From the NCBI GenBank assembly GCA_019240215.1, contig JAFAYQ010000050.1, forward strand, positions 1-64,000: DNA of 64,000 bases, in the 5' to 3' direction. Shown piece after piece: positions 24,476 to 32,239 of the stretch. How positions within the stretch are numbered: position 1 is the first letter of the stretch; the number at the start of each line of letters is the position of its first letter. Under the pieces are notes generated by a model. That model was not told the DNA's origin and did not search any database. It worked only from the letters and a program-made list of their open reading frames with translations. This DNA comes from Actinomycetota bacterium. GTDB taxonomy: Bacteria; Actinomycetota; Actinomycetes; Streptosporangiales; Streptosporangiaceae. Position numbers and translations under genes: made by a program.

Positions 24476-25500
24476 CAGCTTCGCGCGGGCGGGTCGGTGC
24501 GGGCGGCCGGGTCGGTGCGCGGGGCCGGCACCGAGGCCAGCAGCCGGGCGATGACGTCGTCGGCGCTGACCTGGCGGACCCACAGTTCGGGCCGGAGCGT
24601 CACCCGGTGCGCCAGCGCGGGCACCGCGATCTGCTTGATGTCGTCCGGGATCACGTAGTCGCGGTGGTCGAGCAGCGCCTGGGCCCGGGCCAGTTTGACC
24701 AGGGCCAGGCCGCCGCGCGGGCTGGCGCCCACCTGGATCTGGGCGTCGGTGCGGGTCGCGCCCAGGATGGTGACCACGTAGTCGAGCAGGTCGGGGGAGA
24801 CGTCGACCTGTTCCAGGGACGCGCGCATGGCCAGCAGGTCGGCGGCGTCGGTGACCGGCCGCAGCGGCGCGTCGTCGGTGCGGCGGTCCAGCCGCCGCTG
24901 GAGCATGCTGGTCTCGTCGCCCGGCGGCAGGTGGCCGAGCCGCAGCCGCAGCAGGAACCGGTCGAGCTGGGCCTCGGGCAGCTCGTAGGTGCCCTCGTAC
25001 TCGATCGGGTTGTCGGTGGCCAGCACGATGAACGGCTGCGGCACCGGCCGGGTCTGCCCGTCCGCGCTGACCTGGCCCTCGCCCATGGCCTCGAGCAGGG
25101 CGGACTGCGTCTTGGGCGGGGTCCGGTTGATCTCGTCGGCCAGCAGGAACTGGGTGAAGATGGGGCCCGGCCGGAACACCATCTCCGCGGTCCGCTGGTC
25201 GTACAGCGGCGCGCCGATGACGTCGGAAGGCAGCAGGTCCGGAGTGAACTGGATGCGGGCGAAATCCAGCCCGAGGGCCTGCGCGAACGACCGGGCGATG
25301 AGGGTCTTGCCCAGCCCGGGCAGGTCCTCGATGAGCACGTGGCCCCCGGCCAGGATGCCGGTGAGGACGAGTTCGAGGGCCCGCCGCCGGCCGACCACGG
25401 CCCGTTCGACCTCGGCCAGGATGGCCTCGCAGCGGCGGGCCGTCCCGGCCGGGCTGAAGGACACCGTCCCGGCCGGGCTCGCGGCCAGTTCCTCGGTCAC
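24475..25500 (-). CDS. MoxR-family AAA+ ATPase
   Basis: A 341-residue MoxR ATPase. Walker A is EDLPGLGKT, Walker B/DEINR is FLLADEINRTPPKTQSALLEAM, sensor 1 is FIVLATDNPIEYEGTYELPEAQLDRF, and the lid has GASPRGGLALVKLARAQALL. The GTG at 25500 overlaps the upstream stop as GTGA and begins MTEELAAS; the much longer in-frame extension to 26010 is non-coding shadow. These ATPases act as chaperones that activate partner VWA/DUF58 proteins. It is the central gene of this five-gene operon. Target complex unknown. Confidence 0.95.
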   Translation of the reverse strand: MTEELAASPAGTVSFSPAGTARRCEAILAEVERAVVGRRRALELVLTGILAGGHVLIEDLPGLGKTLIARSFAQALGLDFARIQFTPDLLPSDVIGAPLYDQRTAEMVFRPGPIFTQFLLADEINRTPPKTQSALLEAMGEGQVSADGQTRPVPQPFIVLATDNPIEYEGTYELPEAQLDRFLLRLRLGHLPPGDETSMLQRRLDRRTDDAPLRPVTDAADLLAMRASLEQVDVSPDLLDYVVTILGATRTDAQIQVGASPRGGLALVKLARAQALLDHRDYVIPDDIKQIAVPALAHRVTLRPELWVRQVSADDVIARLLASVPAPRTDPAARTDPPARS

Positions 25501-26030
25501 AGCTGCTCCAATCGGTCGAGTAGGCGGGCCAGGGTCCGGCGCGGGATGCCCGAACCGCGCGCGTCCGGATCGGGCTCGCGCTCCGGCGCGATCCAGGACC
25601 ACAGCTGAGCGTCGCGTTCGCCGCGGCAGAAGACCCGGCGGGCCGCGGCCGGATCCTCGTAGAGGTTGATCCCGTGCCGTTCGGACAGCCGGGCAGCCAG
25701 CAGCCGTTCGAGGGTGCGCCGCAGGCCGGTCTCGTAGGAGTGCCGCTGGGTCGTGCCGCCGACCACGGAATGCCGCTGCGCCCAGTAGCCGGTCATGGCC
25801 GGGCCGGTGCCCGGCTGGGGCCGCTGGTCCGGGTGCCCGGCGCCGGCGGCCCCGTCGGCGGCGTCGCCCGGGACCAGGACCCGCAGCGCCACCAGCGCCA
25901 CCACCGCCGCGATCAGCAGTACCAGGGCCGCGCCGGCCACGCCCGCCAGCGCGTAGCCGGCCACGGCCGTGGCCGCGACGGTCAGGGCGGCGATGACCAG
26001 TTCGGCCCACCCGGCCCGGCCGGCGGTCAC
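25497..26030 (-). CDS. membrane-anchored protein of MoxR operon
   Basis: A 177-residue protein with two close N-terminal membrane helices (LVIAALTVAATAVAGYALAG and AALVLLIAAVVALVALRVLV), then a cytoplasmic domain of about 115 residues. That domain contains HSYETGLRRTLERLLAARLSERHGINLYEDPAAARRVFC and RTLARLLDRLEQL. It recurs next to MoxR/DUF4129 genes in actinomycetes but has no function I can name. It overlaps DUF4129 and MoxR genes by 4 bp on each side, so all are translated together. Confidence 0.8.
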   Translation of the reverse strand: MTAGRAGWAELVIAALTVAATAVAGYALAGVAGAALVLLIAAVVALVALRVLVPGDAADGAAGAGHPDQRPQPGTGPAMTGYWAQRHSVVGGTTQRHSYETGLRRTLERLLAARLSERHGINLYEDPAAARRVFCRGERDAQLWSWIAPEREPDPDARGSGIPRRTLARLLDRLEQL

Positions 26031-27034
26031 GGCGCGCCCGCCGGGCCAGGGCCGGTCCCGGCCGGGCCAGGCTGCCCGGGCTCAGCCGCTGGGCCGGGCT
26101 CCCGGGGCTCAGCCGCCGGGCCGGTCTCCCGCAGCTCGGCCGCCAGTTCGTCGAGGGCGCGGTCGGCCTGCTCCCGGTCCGCGTCCGTCAGCCGGTGGCG
26201 GGAGAACCGGGCCTCGTAGAACAGTTTGGTCAGCCGCCCGGCGGCCCGGCCCCGGACGATCCCGGCGGCGGTCGCCCGGGCCAGCAGCTCGTCGGGGGTG
26301 TCGGCCGCCGCCCGGGCCGCGCCCTTGCTGGCCAGGCTCGTTTCCATGGCCAGGTAGCAGGCGATGATGGCGGCCCGCGCGTCGTCCAGTTCGCGCAGGG
26401 CGGCCCGGCCCGAGGTGACGGCCGCGCTCAGGTCGGCCGGGTCGAGGTCGAACACGACCTCGCGGGGCACCAGCACCGGCATCGGCCGGCGGTGCCGCAC
26501 CACCATGACCAGCCCGAACACGACCGCGGCGATAACCAGCGCGATGAGCAGGCCCCACAGCAGCAAGGCGGTCGAGCCGCCCGGGGCGCCCACCTTCGGC
26601 GAGGCCAGCGCGTGCGGCCGGACGTGGGGCGGGGTCACGGGCGACGGCCGCGCTCGCGACCCGCCGCTGAAGATATGCAGGTGGGCGCTGATCAGGGTCA
26701 GGGCGACCACGGCGATCAGCCCGGCCGTGAGCGCGACCCGCAGCCAGCGCCGCACCCGGGCCACCTCAGCCGGCTCGGCCCGTCCAGCGGCCCGGCGGCC
26801 GCGGATCAGCGTGGCCGTCAGCAGCGCCGCCAGCACCAGCGCGAACCCCGCGCCGACGGCGGTCCCGTCCCGGTGCAGCGGCCCGTCCCAGTGCGGGGCC
26901 GCCAAGCGGCCGCGCAGGCCGATCAGGGTCACGGCGACCAGCAGGATCACCAGCGGGATGCGGGAGGCGGGCGGCCGTCCCACCGCTGGTGTGCCGCGGC
27001 CTGCGGGCTCTCCCGTCACTTGGGGACGAGACAT
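26027..27034 (-). CDS. DUF4129 domain membrane protein
   Basis: A 335-residue protein. It has an N-terminal helix (IPLVILLVAVTLIGL), further helices around residues 62-77, 97-115 and 155-180, then the DUF4129 domain (AIIACYLAMETSLASKG, DTPDELLARATAAGIV, LTKLFYEARFSRHRLTDADREQADRALDEL). In better-known relatives this region resembles part of transglutaminase-associated proteins and is found with MoxR and DUF58. The last 35 residues are a Pro/Gly/Glu repeat tail (TGPAAEPREPGPAAEPGQPGPAG). ATG at 27034 heads the operon. A chain of G+C-rich 10-bp repeats lies just upstream. Confidence 0.88.
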   Translation of the reverse strand: MSRPQVTGEPAGRGTPAVGRPPASRIPLVILLVAVTLIGLRGRLAAPHWDGPLHRDGTAVGAGFALVLAALLTATLIRGRRAAGRAEPAEVARVRRWLRVALTAGLIAVVALTLISAHLHIFSGGSRARPSPVTPPHVRPHALASPKVGAPGGSTALLLWGLLIALVIAAVVFGLVMVVRHRRPMPVLVPREVVFDLDPADLSAAVTSGRAALRELDDARAAIIACYLAMETSLASKGAARAAADTPDELLARATAAGIVRGRAAGRLTKLFYEARFSRHRLTDADREQADRALDELAAELRETGPAAEPREPGPAAEPGQPGPAGTGPGPAGAP

Positions 27035-27060
27035 ACTGCCGTAAACGATACGACGCCCCC

Positions 27061-27090
27061 GCCCGGCCCCGCCCGGCCCCGCCCGGCCCC
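27061..27090. repeat. three tandem 10-bp GC repeats
   Basis: GCCCGGCCCC is repeated three times exactly, flanked by partial copies on both sides, in the 62-bp gap between the APC permease stop and the DUF4129 start. It may act as a terminator or roadblock for the upstream gene; no hairpin with a U-tract is present. Confidence 0.8.
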
Positions 27091-27096
27091 GCCGGG

Positions 27097-28704
27097 TCAG
27101 CGATCAGCGGCCGGCGACTCAGCGGGCCGGGTCACCGGCTCCGCGCTCGGCCCCGACAGCCGCTTGTCCGGCCGCGCCAGCACAAAGTAGATCGCCCCGA
27201 TCAGCAGCAGCAGGATCATCACCACCAGCGTGATCCAGTCGAAGTTGAACAGGGCGCCGCGCGGGCTGGTCAGCCCGGACGGGTAGACGATGTTGATCAG
27301 CATCAGCGCCAGGTAGGCGGCCGCCAGGATGCTGACCGGCCAGCCCCAGCGGCCCAGCCGGAAGCGGCCGCTCGGCTGCCACCCGCCTGCCCGCGCGATC
27401 ATCGACCCGATGACCGTGAGCAGGAACGACAGGTAGATCCCGGACACCCCGAACGAGACCAGCAGGGTCAGCGCGTTGATTCCGGCCGGGAACACGAACC
27501 ACAAGATGTGCACGTTGTGGGCCGGGTTGATGTTCACCAGCAGCACGAACAGGGCCGGGATCACCGCCCCGACCAGCAGCGCGTTGATCGGGGTGCCGAA
27601 CCGGGACGACACCCGGCGGGCCCAGCCGCTGGCCGGGATCGCGCCGTCGCGGGCGTAGGAGTAGACCAGCCGCGAGCCGGCCCCCTGCACGGCGGTGCCG
27701 CAGGAGAAGAACGCCACGCACACCAGCACCAGGAAGATGTCCTGCACCCAGGTCGGCAGCTCGGCCAGGATGGCGGGCACCCCGCCGGTGAACGAGATCG
27801 CGCTCGCGTACCCCTTGGCCGACGCCGGGGTGGCCAGCAGCAGGGCCGCCACCAGTACGAACGAGGCGATGCCGCCGTACAGCAGCGCCCGCCGCATGGC
27901 CCGCGGCACCATCCGGGACGCCTGCTGGGTCTCCTCGGCCACGTCGCCGGCCGACTCGAAGCCGTAGAAGATGTACACGTGGGCCAGCACCGCGACCAGC
28001 GCCGCCCCGGTCAGCCAGTTGCCGCCGAAGTTGACGCCGAGCGGGTTGGTGGCCGCGTGGGCGGCCCCGTGGGTGGTGAACAGGAAGCCGAGCCCGTGGT
28101 GGAAGCCGACGATGCCGAGCGCGATCGCCACCCCGAACGTCCCGGCCGTCTCCACGTAGACCCCGATCCGGGTCACGTGGCCCATCATCCTGGCCCCGAC
28201 CGCGTTGAGGACGGTCTGCACCGCGATCAGGATCAAGGTGGCGAGCAGGATCACGCCGTGGCTGGTGGCATTGATATTGATATTGAAAAGGTTCTTCATC
28301 AGCGGGGCGAAATAGATGATGAACCCGGTGTCCACGCTGGCCACCGTGACCAGCAGGGCGAGGCCGTAGATCCAGCCGACCCACCAGCCGTAGCCGGGGC
28401 CGACCGTGCGCTTGCCGTACTGGTAGAGCGCCCCGGCCAGCGGGTAACTGCTGCCCAGCTCGCCGAACACCAGCGCCACCAGCAGCATGAACCCGACCAC
28501 GGGGACCATCAGCCAGATGTAGCCGGGGCCGGCCGCGCCCGCCCCCAGCACGAACAGCGAGTACACGCCGACCATGGGCGACAGGTAGGAAAACGCGATG
28601 CTGAAGTTGTCGAACAGGCCCAGCACCCGCTTGAGCTCCTGCTGGTAGCCCAAGCGCTCGAGATCGGCGCCGTCCTCGTCCCGCTCGTCCCGCGTCACGC
28701 TCAT
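27097..28704 (-). CDS. APC-family amino acid/amine permease
   Basis: A 535-residue transporter with twelve or more membrane helices. The N-terminal signature is LKRVLGLFDNFSIAFSYLSPMVGVYSLFVLGAGAAGPGYIWLM, followed by FGELGSSYPLAGALYQYGKRTVG and YGFESAGDVAEETQQASRMVPRAMRRALLYGG, all typical of the GABA/amino-acid permease branch of the APC superfamily. It moves amino acids or amines by proton symport or exchange; the exact substrate is not readable. It is transcribed away from topoisomerase IB, with a 102-bp intergenic region containing the A+T-rich GTACGTTAATTAAGACG. No enzyme for a particular amine is adjacent. Confidence 0.92.
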   Translation of the reverse strand: MSVTRDERDEDGADLERLGYQQELKRVLGLFDNFSIAFSYLSPMVGVYSLFVLGAGAAGPGYIWLMVPVVGFMLLVALVFGELGSSYPLAGALYQYGKRTVGPGYGWWVGWIYGLALLVTVASVDTGFIIYFAPLMKNLFNININATSHGVILLATLILIAVQTVLNAVGARMMGHVTRIGVYVETAGTFGVAIALGIVGFHHGLGFLFTTHGAAHAATNPLGVNFGGNWLTGAALVAVLAHVYIFYGFESAGDVAEETQQASRMVPRAMRRALLYGGIASFVLVAALLLATPASAKGYASAISFTGGVPAILAELPTWVQDIFLVLVCVAFFSCGTAVQGAGSRLVYSYARDGAIPASGWARRVSSRFGTPINALLVGAVIPALFVLLVNINPAHNVHILWFVFPAGINALTLLVSFGVSGIYLSFLLTVIGSMIARAGGWQPSGRFRLGRWGWPVSILAAAYLALMLINIVYPSGLTSPRGALFNFDWITLVVMILLLLIGAIYFVLARPDKRLSGPSAEPVTRPAESPAADR

Positions 28705-28806
28705 GCAGCCCTCTTTTCTGGCCTCACCTCTGCGTTGAGTACGTTAATTAAGACGCTCCGGGCACCAGTTGGCAATGGGGACGCAAGTTGCGAAAGGGGC
28801 ACGCTG

Positions 28807-29850
28807 GTGGACACTGAGACCACCGGCCGCGAGGCGGCGGTGGCGGGCCTGAATCGCAGCGATCCGCGCAGTCCCGGCATCACCCGGCAGCCGGCCGGCG
28901 ACGGCTTCGCGTACACCGGTCCGGACGGCGCCCCGGTCACCGACCCCGCCACCCTGAACCGGATCCGGGCGCTGGTGCTGCCGCCCGCCTGGCGCCAGGT
29001 GTGGATCTCACCCGACCCGCTCGGCCACATCCAGGCGACCGGCATCGACCGCCGCGGCCGGACCCAGTACCGCTACCACGACCGCTGGCGCGAGCACCGC
29101 GACGAGCAGAAGTTCGCGCACATGCTCCGGTTCGCGGTCGCGCTGCCCGGGCTCCGCGACGCCACCCTGCACGACCTGCGCCGCCGCCCGCTGAGCCGGG
29201 ACCGGGTGGTGGCCACCGCGGTCCGCCTGCTCGACCTCGGCCTGTTCCGGATCGGCGGCGAGCGCTACGCCGAGCTCGACCACCATTACGGCGTCACCAC
29301 GCTGGAGAAACGGCACGTGGCCGTGGGCCGGTCGGCCGTCACGTTCGACTACGTCGCCAAGGAGGGCAAGCGCCGGGAGATCACGGTCACCGACCGCGCC
29401 ATCCTGCCCACCCTGCGCACGCTGGCCGACGCCGGCAACGACCTGGACTCGCTGTTCGCCTGGGAGGCGGGCGGCGCCTGGCGCCCGCTGCACTCCCACG
29501 ACGTCAGCGCCTACATCGCCGACCGGGCCGGGGCCCACTTCACCGCCAAGGAGTTCCGCACCTGGAACGCCACCGTGCTGATGGCGCTGCTGCTGGCCGG
29601 GGCCGAGCCGGCCGCCTCCGGCCGGGCCCGCCAGCGGATCATCACCACCAGCGTCAAGGGCGTCGCGGGCTGGCTCGGCGACACCCCGACGGTGGCCCGC
29701 TCCTCCTACATCGACCCCCGGCTGATCACCCGCTACCAGGCCGACGGCGCCCTGTCCTCGATCCCGCCCGGCCCGGCCGAGCTGCCCGCCGCCGTCGAAG
29801 CCGAAGCCGCCGTCCACGCCCTGTTGTCGGAGCCGCCGGTCAGGGCTTGA
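28807..29850 (+). CDS. DNA topoisomerase IB (poxvirus-like)
   Basis: A 347-residue type IB topoisomerase. The N-terminal domain has PPAWRQVWISPDPLGHIQATGIDRRGRTQYRYHDRWREHRDEQKF. The catalytic domain contains RIGGERYAELDHHYGVTTLEKRHV, the KEGKRREI beta-hairpin, a C-terminal HFTAKEFRTWNATVL, and the active-site Tyr in VARSSYIDPRLI. It relaxes supercoils by a 3'-phosphotyrosyl intermediate without ATP. I place the start at GTG 28807 after CGAAAGGGGCAC. A continuous frame upstream to 26989 is a shadow of the permease gene. Sporadic in bacteria; common in actinomycetes. Confidence 0.92.
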   Translation: MDTETTGREAAVAGLNRSDPRSPGITRQPAGDGFAYTGPDGAPVTDPATLNRIRALVLPPAWRQVWISPDPLGHIQATGIDRRGRTQYRYHDRWREHRDEQKFAHMLRFAVALPGLRDATLHDLRRRPLSRDRVVATAVRLLDLGLFRIGGERYAELDHHYGVTTLEKRHVAVGRSAVTFDYVAKEGKRREITVTDRAILPTLRTLADAGNDLDSLFAWEAGGAWRPLHSHDVSAYIADRAGAHFTAKEFRTWNATVLMALLLAGAEPAASGRARQRIITTSVKGVAGWLGDTPTVARSSYIDPRLITRYQADGALSSIPPGPAELPAAVEAEAAVHALLSEPPVRA

Positions 29851-29992
29851 TCGCCTGGATGATGGCTGAGTGGAGCCCGTCGGTCACCTGGTGGGTAGGC
29901 GTGACCGTGCCCTGAATGAACCCCGCCTGGGCCAGGCCATCGCGGTACTCGGCGCGTTCGCGGACGCCATCCAGGTTGTCAGACTTAGACAC
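29840..29992 (-). pseudogene. C-terminal remnant of arsenite S-adenosylmethyltransferase (arsM)
   Basis: Fifty codons on the minus strand end at a TGA read from 29842-29840. From EYRDGLAQAGFI onward, through TVTPTHQVTDGLHSAIIQAIKP, the peptide matches the C-terminal segment I know from actinobacterial ArsM proteins (YRxxLxxAGFxxxxVTxTHxVxxGMHxAIIRAxKP). A stop codon precedes the GTG at 29992, so the SAM-binding domain and the cysteines are absent. The remnant runs away from the arsI gene and overlaps the 3' end of topoisomerase IB by 11 bp. It most likely survives from a deleted ars operon. The match is from memory. Confidence 0.65.
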
Positions 29993-30022
29993 TCATCTAT
30001 ATTGACGAGCCATCAGGTGTCT
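29987..30022. promoter_or_regulatory. dyad in arsI upstream region, possible ArsR-type operator
   Basis: AGACAC (29987-29992) and GTGTCT (30017-30022) form a 6-bp inverted repeat. Inside it lies a weaker, A+T-rich dyad around TCATCTATATTGACGA (29993-30008). It sits 59 bp upstream of arsI and at the 5' end of the arsM remnant, where an ArsR/SmtB repressor would act. No arsR gene is in the window. Confidence 0.45.
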
Positions 30023-30080
30023 GGCAAGGTCGGCAGCGAGCAAGACATAGATAATCATCGAAGTCTTACCGGAGGTCCGC

Positions 30081-30554
30081 ATGTCCCGGGTCCAGCTCGC
30101 CCTCAACGTCAACGACATCGACGCGGCCGTCGCCTTCTACACCAGGCTGTTCGGCACCGCGCCCGCCAAGCGCCGCGACGGCTACGCCAACTTCGCCATC
30201 GCCCAGCCGCCGCTCAAGCTGGTGCTGCTGGAAAACCCCGGCCAGGGCGGTACCCTCAACCACCTCGGGATCGAGGTCCCCGACACCGAAACGGTCGACG
30301 CCGAGCAGACCCGGCTCGCCGCCGCCGGCCTCGCCTCCGTCGATGAGCGGGACACCACCTGCTGCTACGCCAAGCAGGACAAGTTCTGGGTCGAAGGCAC
30401 CCCCGGCGGCGAATCCTGGGAGATCTACACCGTCATCGACGACAGCGCGACCTTCTACGGCGACCAGGACGCCCCGGCCTGCTGCGGCACCGCCACCGGA
30501 GCCACCGCCGCCCAGCCCGCCGACGTCGCCATCACCACCGGCCCGTCCTGCTGA
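30081..30554 (+). CDS. arsI: ArsI/CadI-family organoarsenical lyase or heavy-metal-responsive protein
   Basis: A 157-residue VOC-fold protein. It begins VQLALNVNDIDAAVAFYTRLFG and contains LKLVLLENPGQGGTLNHLGIEV, then the family mark DERDTTCCYAKQDKFWVEGTPGGESWEIYTV. The adjacent Cys pair in TTCCYA is the thiol site of ArsI C-As lyases, and the His and Glu of NHLG and WEIY are metal ligands. A Cys-containing tail (ACCG, and a final SC) follows, as in CadI-type proteins. ArsI breaks the C-As bond of methylarsenite and other trivalent organoarsenicals. The ATG follows CCGGAGGTCCGC. A truncated arsM lies divergently, supporting an arsenic context. Confidence 0.85.
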   Translation: MSRVQLALNVNDIDAAVAFYTRLFGTAPAKRRDGYANFAIAQPPLKLVLLENPGQGGTLNHLGIEVPDTETVDAEQTRLAAAGLASVDERDTTCCYAKQDKFWVEGTPGGESWEIYTVIDDSATFYGDQDAPACCGTATGATAAQPADVAITTGPSC

Positions 30555-30584
30555 CCCGCAGCCCAGCGAGCTGGTCTCACCCGG

Positions 30585-31352
30585 CTAGCGGGCCGCCCAG
30601 ATCCCTCCGTCCACCGGGATCACCGCTCCGGTCACGTACGACCCGCCCCGGCCGCTCAGCCAGATCGCGACCCCGGCCATGTCCTCCGCCCGGCCGATCC
30701 GCCCCAGCGGTGACGAGGCCGCGATCGTCTCGCCGTGCTCGGCCAGGGTGGCGGCCATCATCTTCGACTCGAACGGCCCCGGCGCCACCGCGTTGACGGT
30801 GATGTGCCGCGGTCCCAGCTCGTGGGCCAGCACCCGGGTCAGCTGGTGCAGCCCGGCCTTGGTCGAGGAGTAGGCGTAGGTCGGCAGCGGCGGCACCTGC
30901 AGCCCGTCGATGCTGCCGACGTTGATGACCCGGGCCGGGTCGTCGAACGTGGCCGCCGCCTCGAGCAGCGGCAGGAACGCCCGGACCAGGAAGAACGGCG
31001 CCTTCAGGTTCAGGTCGACGAGCTTGTCCCAGGCCGACTCCGGGTACTCCTCGAGCGGCGCCGCCCAGGCCGCGCCGGCGTTGTTGACCAGGATGTGCAC
31101 CCCGGACTCGGCCGCGCCGACCTCCGCGGCCAGCCGCCGGCACTCGGCCTCGCTGGACAGGTCGGCGGGTACCGAGACCACCCGCCCGTACTCCGACAGT
31201 TCCTTGACGGCCGCCTCCCCGGCCTCCGGTTTGCGCGAGCTGACGTAGACGGCCGCGCCCGCCTGCAGCAGCCCCCGCGCCATCATCAGGCCGATGCCGC
31301 GGGTGCCCCCGGTGACCACAGCGACTTTGCCGGTGAGATCGAAGAGATCCAT
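30585..31352 (-). CDS. SDR family oxidoreductase (RhlG/3-ketoacyl reductase-like)
   Basis: A 255-residue classical SDR. It reads LFDLTGKVAVVTGGTRGIGLMMARGLLQAGAAVYVSSRKPEAGE, NNAGAAW, NLKAPF, VGSIDG and YAYSSTK, so the catalytic Ser, Tyr and Lys are present. The SSRK after beta-2 points to NADPH. This N-terminus is typical of the RhlG-like group that reduces 3-ketoacyl or related substrates. It is convergent with arsI (30 bp between stops) and divergent from the broken methyltransferase, with only 17 bp between the two starts. No metabolic partner is close by. Confidence 0.88.
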   Translation of the reverse strand: MDLFDLTGKVAVVTGGTRGIGLMMARGLLQAGAAVYVSSRKPEAGEAAVKELSEYGRVVSVPADLSSEAECRRLAAEVGAAESGVHILVNNAGAAWAAPLEEYPESAWDKLVDLNLKAPFFLVRAFLPLLEAAATFDDPARVINVGSIDGLQVPPLPTYAYSSTKAGLHQLTRVLAHELGPRHITVNAVAPGPFESKMMAATLAEHGETIAASSPLGRIGRAEDMAGVAIWLSGRGGSYVTGAVIPVDGGIWAAR

Positions 31353-31369
31353 GCCGTTATGGTGCCACT

Positions 31370-32076
31370 GTGACGCGACAGGAACCCGGGCCCCCGCCCG
31401 GTATCGACCCCTCGGTGGCCACCCCGGCCCGGATCTGGAACTACTGGGTGGGCGGCACCGACAACTTCCCGCCGACCGGGAAGCCGGTCAGCAGGTCCGG
31501 GACTCGATGCCGTTCATGCCGGTCGTCGCCCGCTACGTCCGGCGTTTCCTGGCCGACGCCGTCCGCCAGCTGGCCGTCGAGCACGGCCTCCGGCAGTTCC
31601 TCGACCTCGGGACCGGCCTGCCCACCGCGGGCAACACCCACCAGGTGGCCCAGCAGTTCGCCCCGGCCGCCCGGGTCGCCTACGTCGACAACGACCCGGA
31701 CGTGCTCGCCCACGCCGGCGCCCTGCTGACCAGCCGCCCCGAAGGCCGCACCGGCTACGTGGACGCCGACCTGCGGGACGTGGACGCGGTCCTGGCCGGG
31801 ACCCGCGACATCCTCGACTTCGGCCAGCCGGTCGCGGTGCTGTTCATGGCCGTGCTGCACTTCATCCCCGACGCCGACGACCCGTGGCAGGTGGTCCGCC
31901 GGGTCCTGGCCGCCGTGCCGCCGGGCAGTTTCCTGGTCATCGCCCACGCGGCCGCCGACATCCAGCCCGACGTGATCGGCCCGGTCGCGCTGGACGAATG
32001 GTTCGGCCCGGGCGAGGTCGAGCCCGCGGCGGCCGGCATGCTGAGCTGCTGGGCCGGCCTGGCCCGCATGCCCTGA
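31370..32076 (+). pseudogene. frameshifted DUF574-type SAM methyltransferase
   Basis: The first frame starts at GTG 31370 and gives PGIDPSVATPARIWNYWVGGTDNFP, the N-terminus of actinobacterial S-adenosyl methyltransferases (DUF574/Methyltransf_19). The match then jumps to another frame: ADREAGQQVRDSMPFMPVVARYVRRF, DLGTGLPTAGNTHQVAQ, RVAYVDNDPDVLAHA, and VLFMAVLHFIPDADDP. A single G missing near 31470 in TTCCCGCCGAC would restore the frame. The C-terminus also ends early and lacks the usual EPG-containing strand. Two defects argue for a true pseudogene over a sequencing error, but the frameshift alone could be one. Confidence 0.75.
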
Positions 32077-32170
32077 CCCGCCCGCCAGCCTCCCGGCCGC
32101 CCTCCCCAAAGATCACGATTTGCCCTCGGATGCATCCGGGCGGCCGGTTGCGCGCGAATCACCACCGGAA

Positions 32171-32218
32171 GGCCCGCCGCGGTGCGGGCCCCACGGAAGG
32201 CCCGCGGTCGTGCGGGCC
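32171..32218 (+). repeat. two tandem near-identical hairpins in the leader of the DUF4397 gene
   Basis: GGCCCGC-CGCGGT-GCGGGCC (32171-32190) and GGCCCGC-GGTCGT-GCGGGCC (32199-32218) are 7-bp stems with 6-nt loops, spaced 8 bp apart and each preceded by GGAA. They end 21 bp before the ATG at 32240. They could form an RNA leader, a terminator for the pseudogene, or a double attenuator. Confidence 0.7.
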
Positions 32219-32239
32219 CCCTCCCCGAGGAGTTTCGCA

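Noticed and set aside
25501..26010. N-terminal extension of MoxR
   Set aside because: Low-complexity Arg/Gly/Pro sequence that is the shadow of the small membrane protein gene; MoxR similarity starts at GTG 25500.
27051..27098. GC repeats considered as a CRISPR-like or G-quadruplex array
   Set aside because: Units are 10 bp without spacers; three copies are too few and too short for CRISPR, and no cas gene is near.
26989..28806. Long plus-strand open frame continuous with topoisomerase IB
   Set aside because: It is the antisense shadow of the APC permease and is rich in Gln/His/Arg/Gly. Topoisomerase similarity begins only after the GTG at 28807, which has a ribosome binding site.
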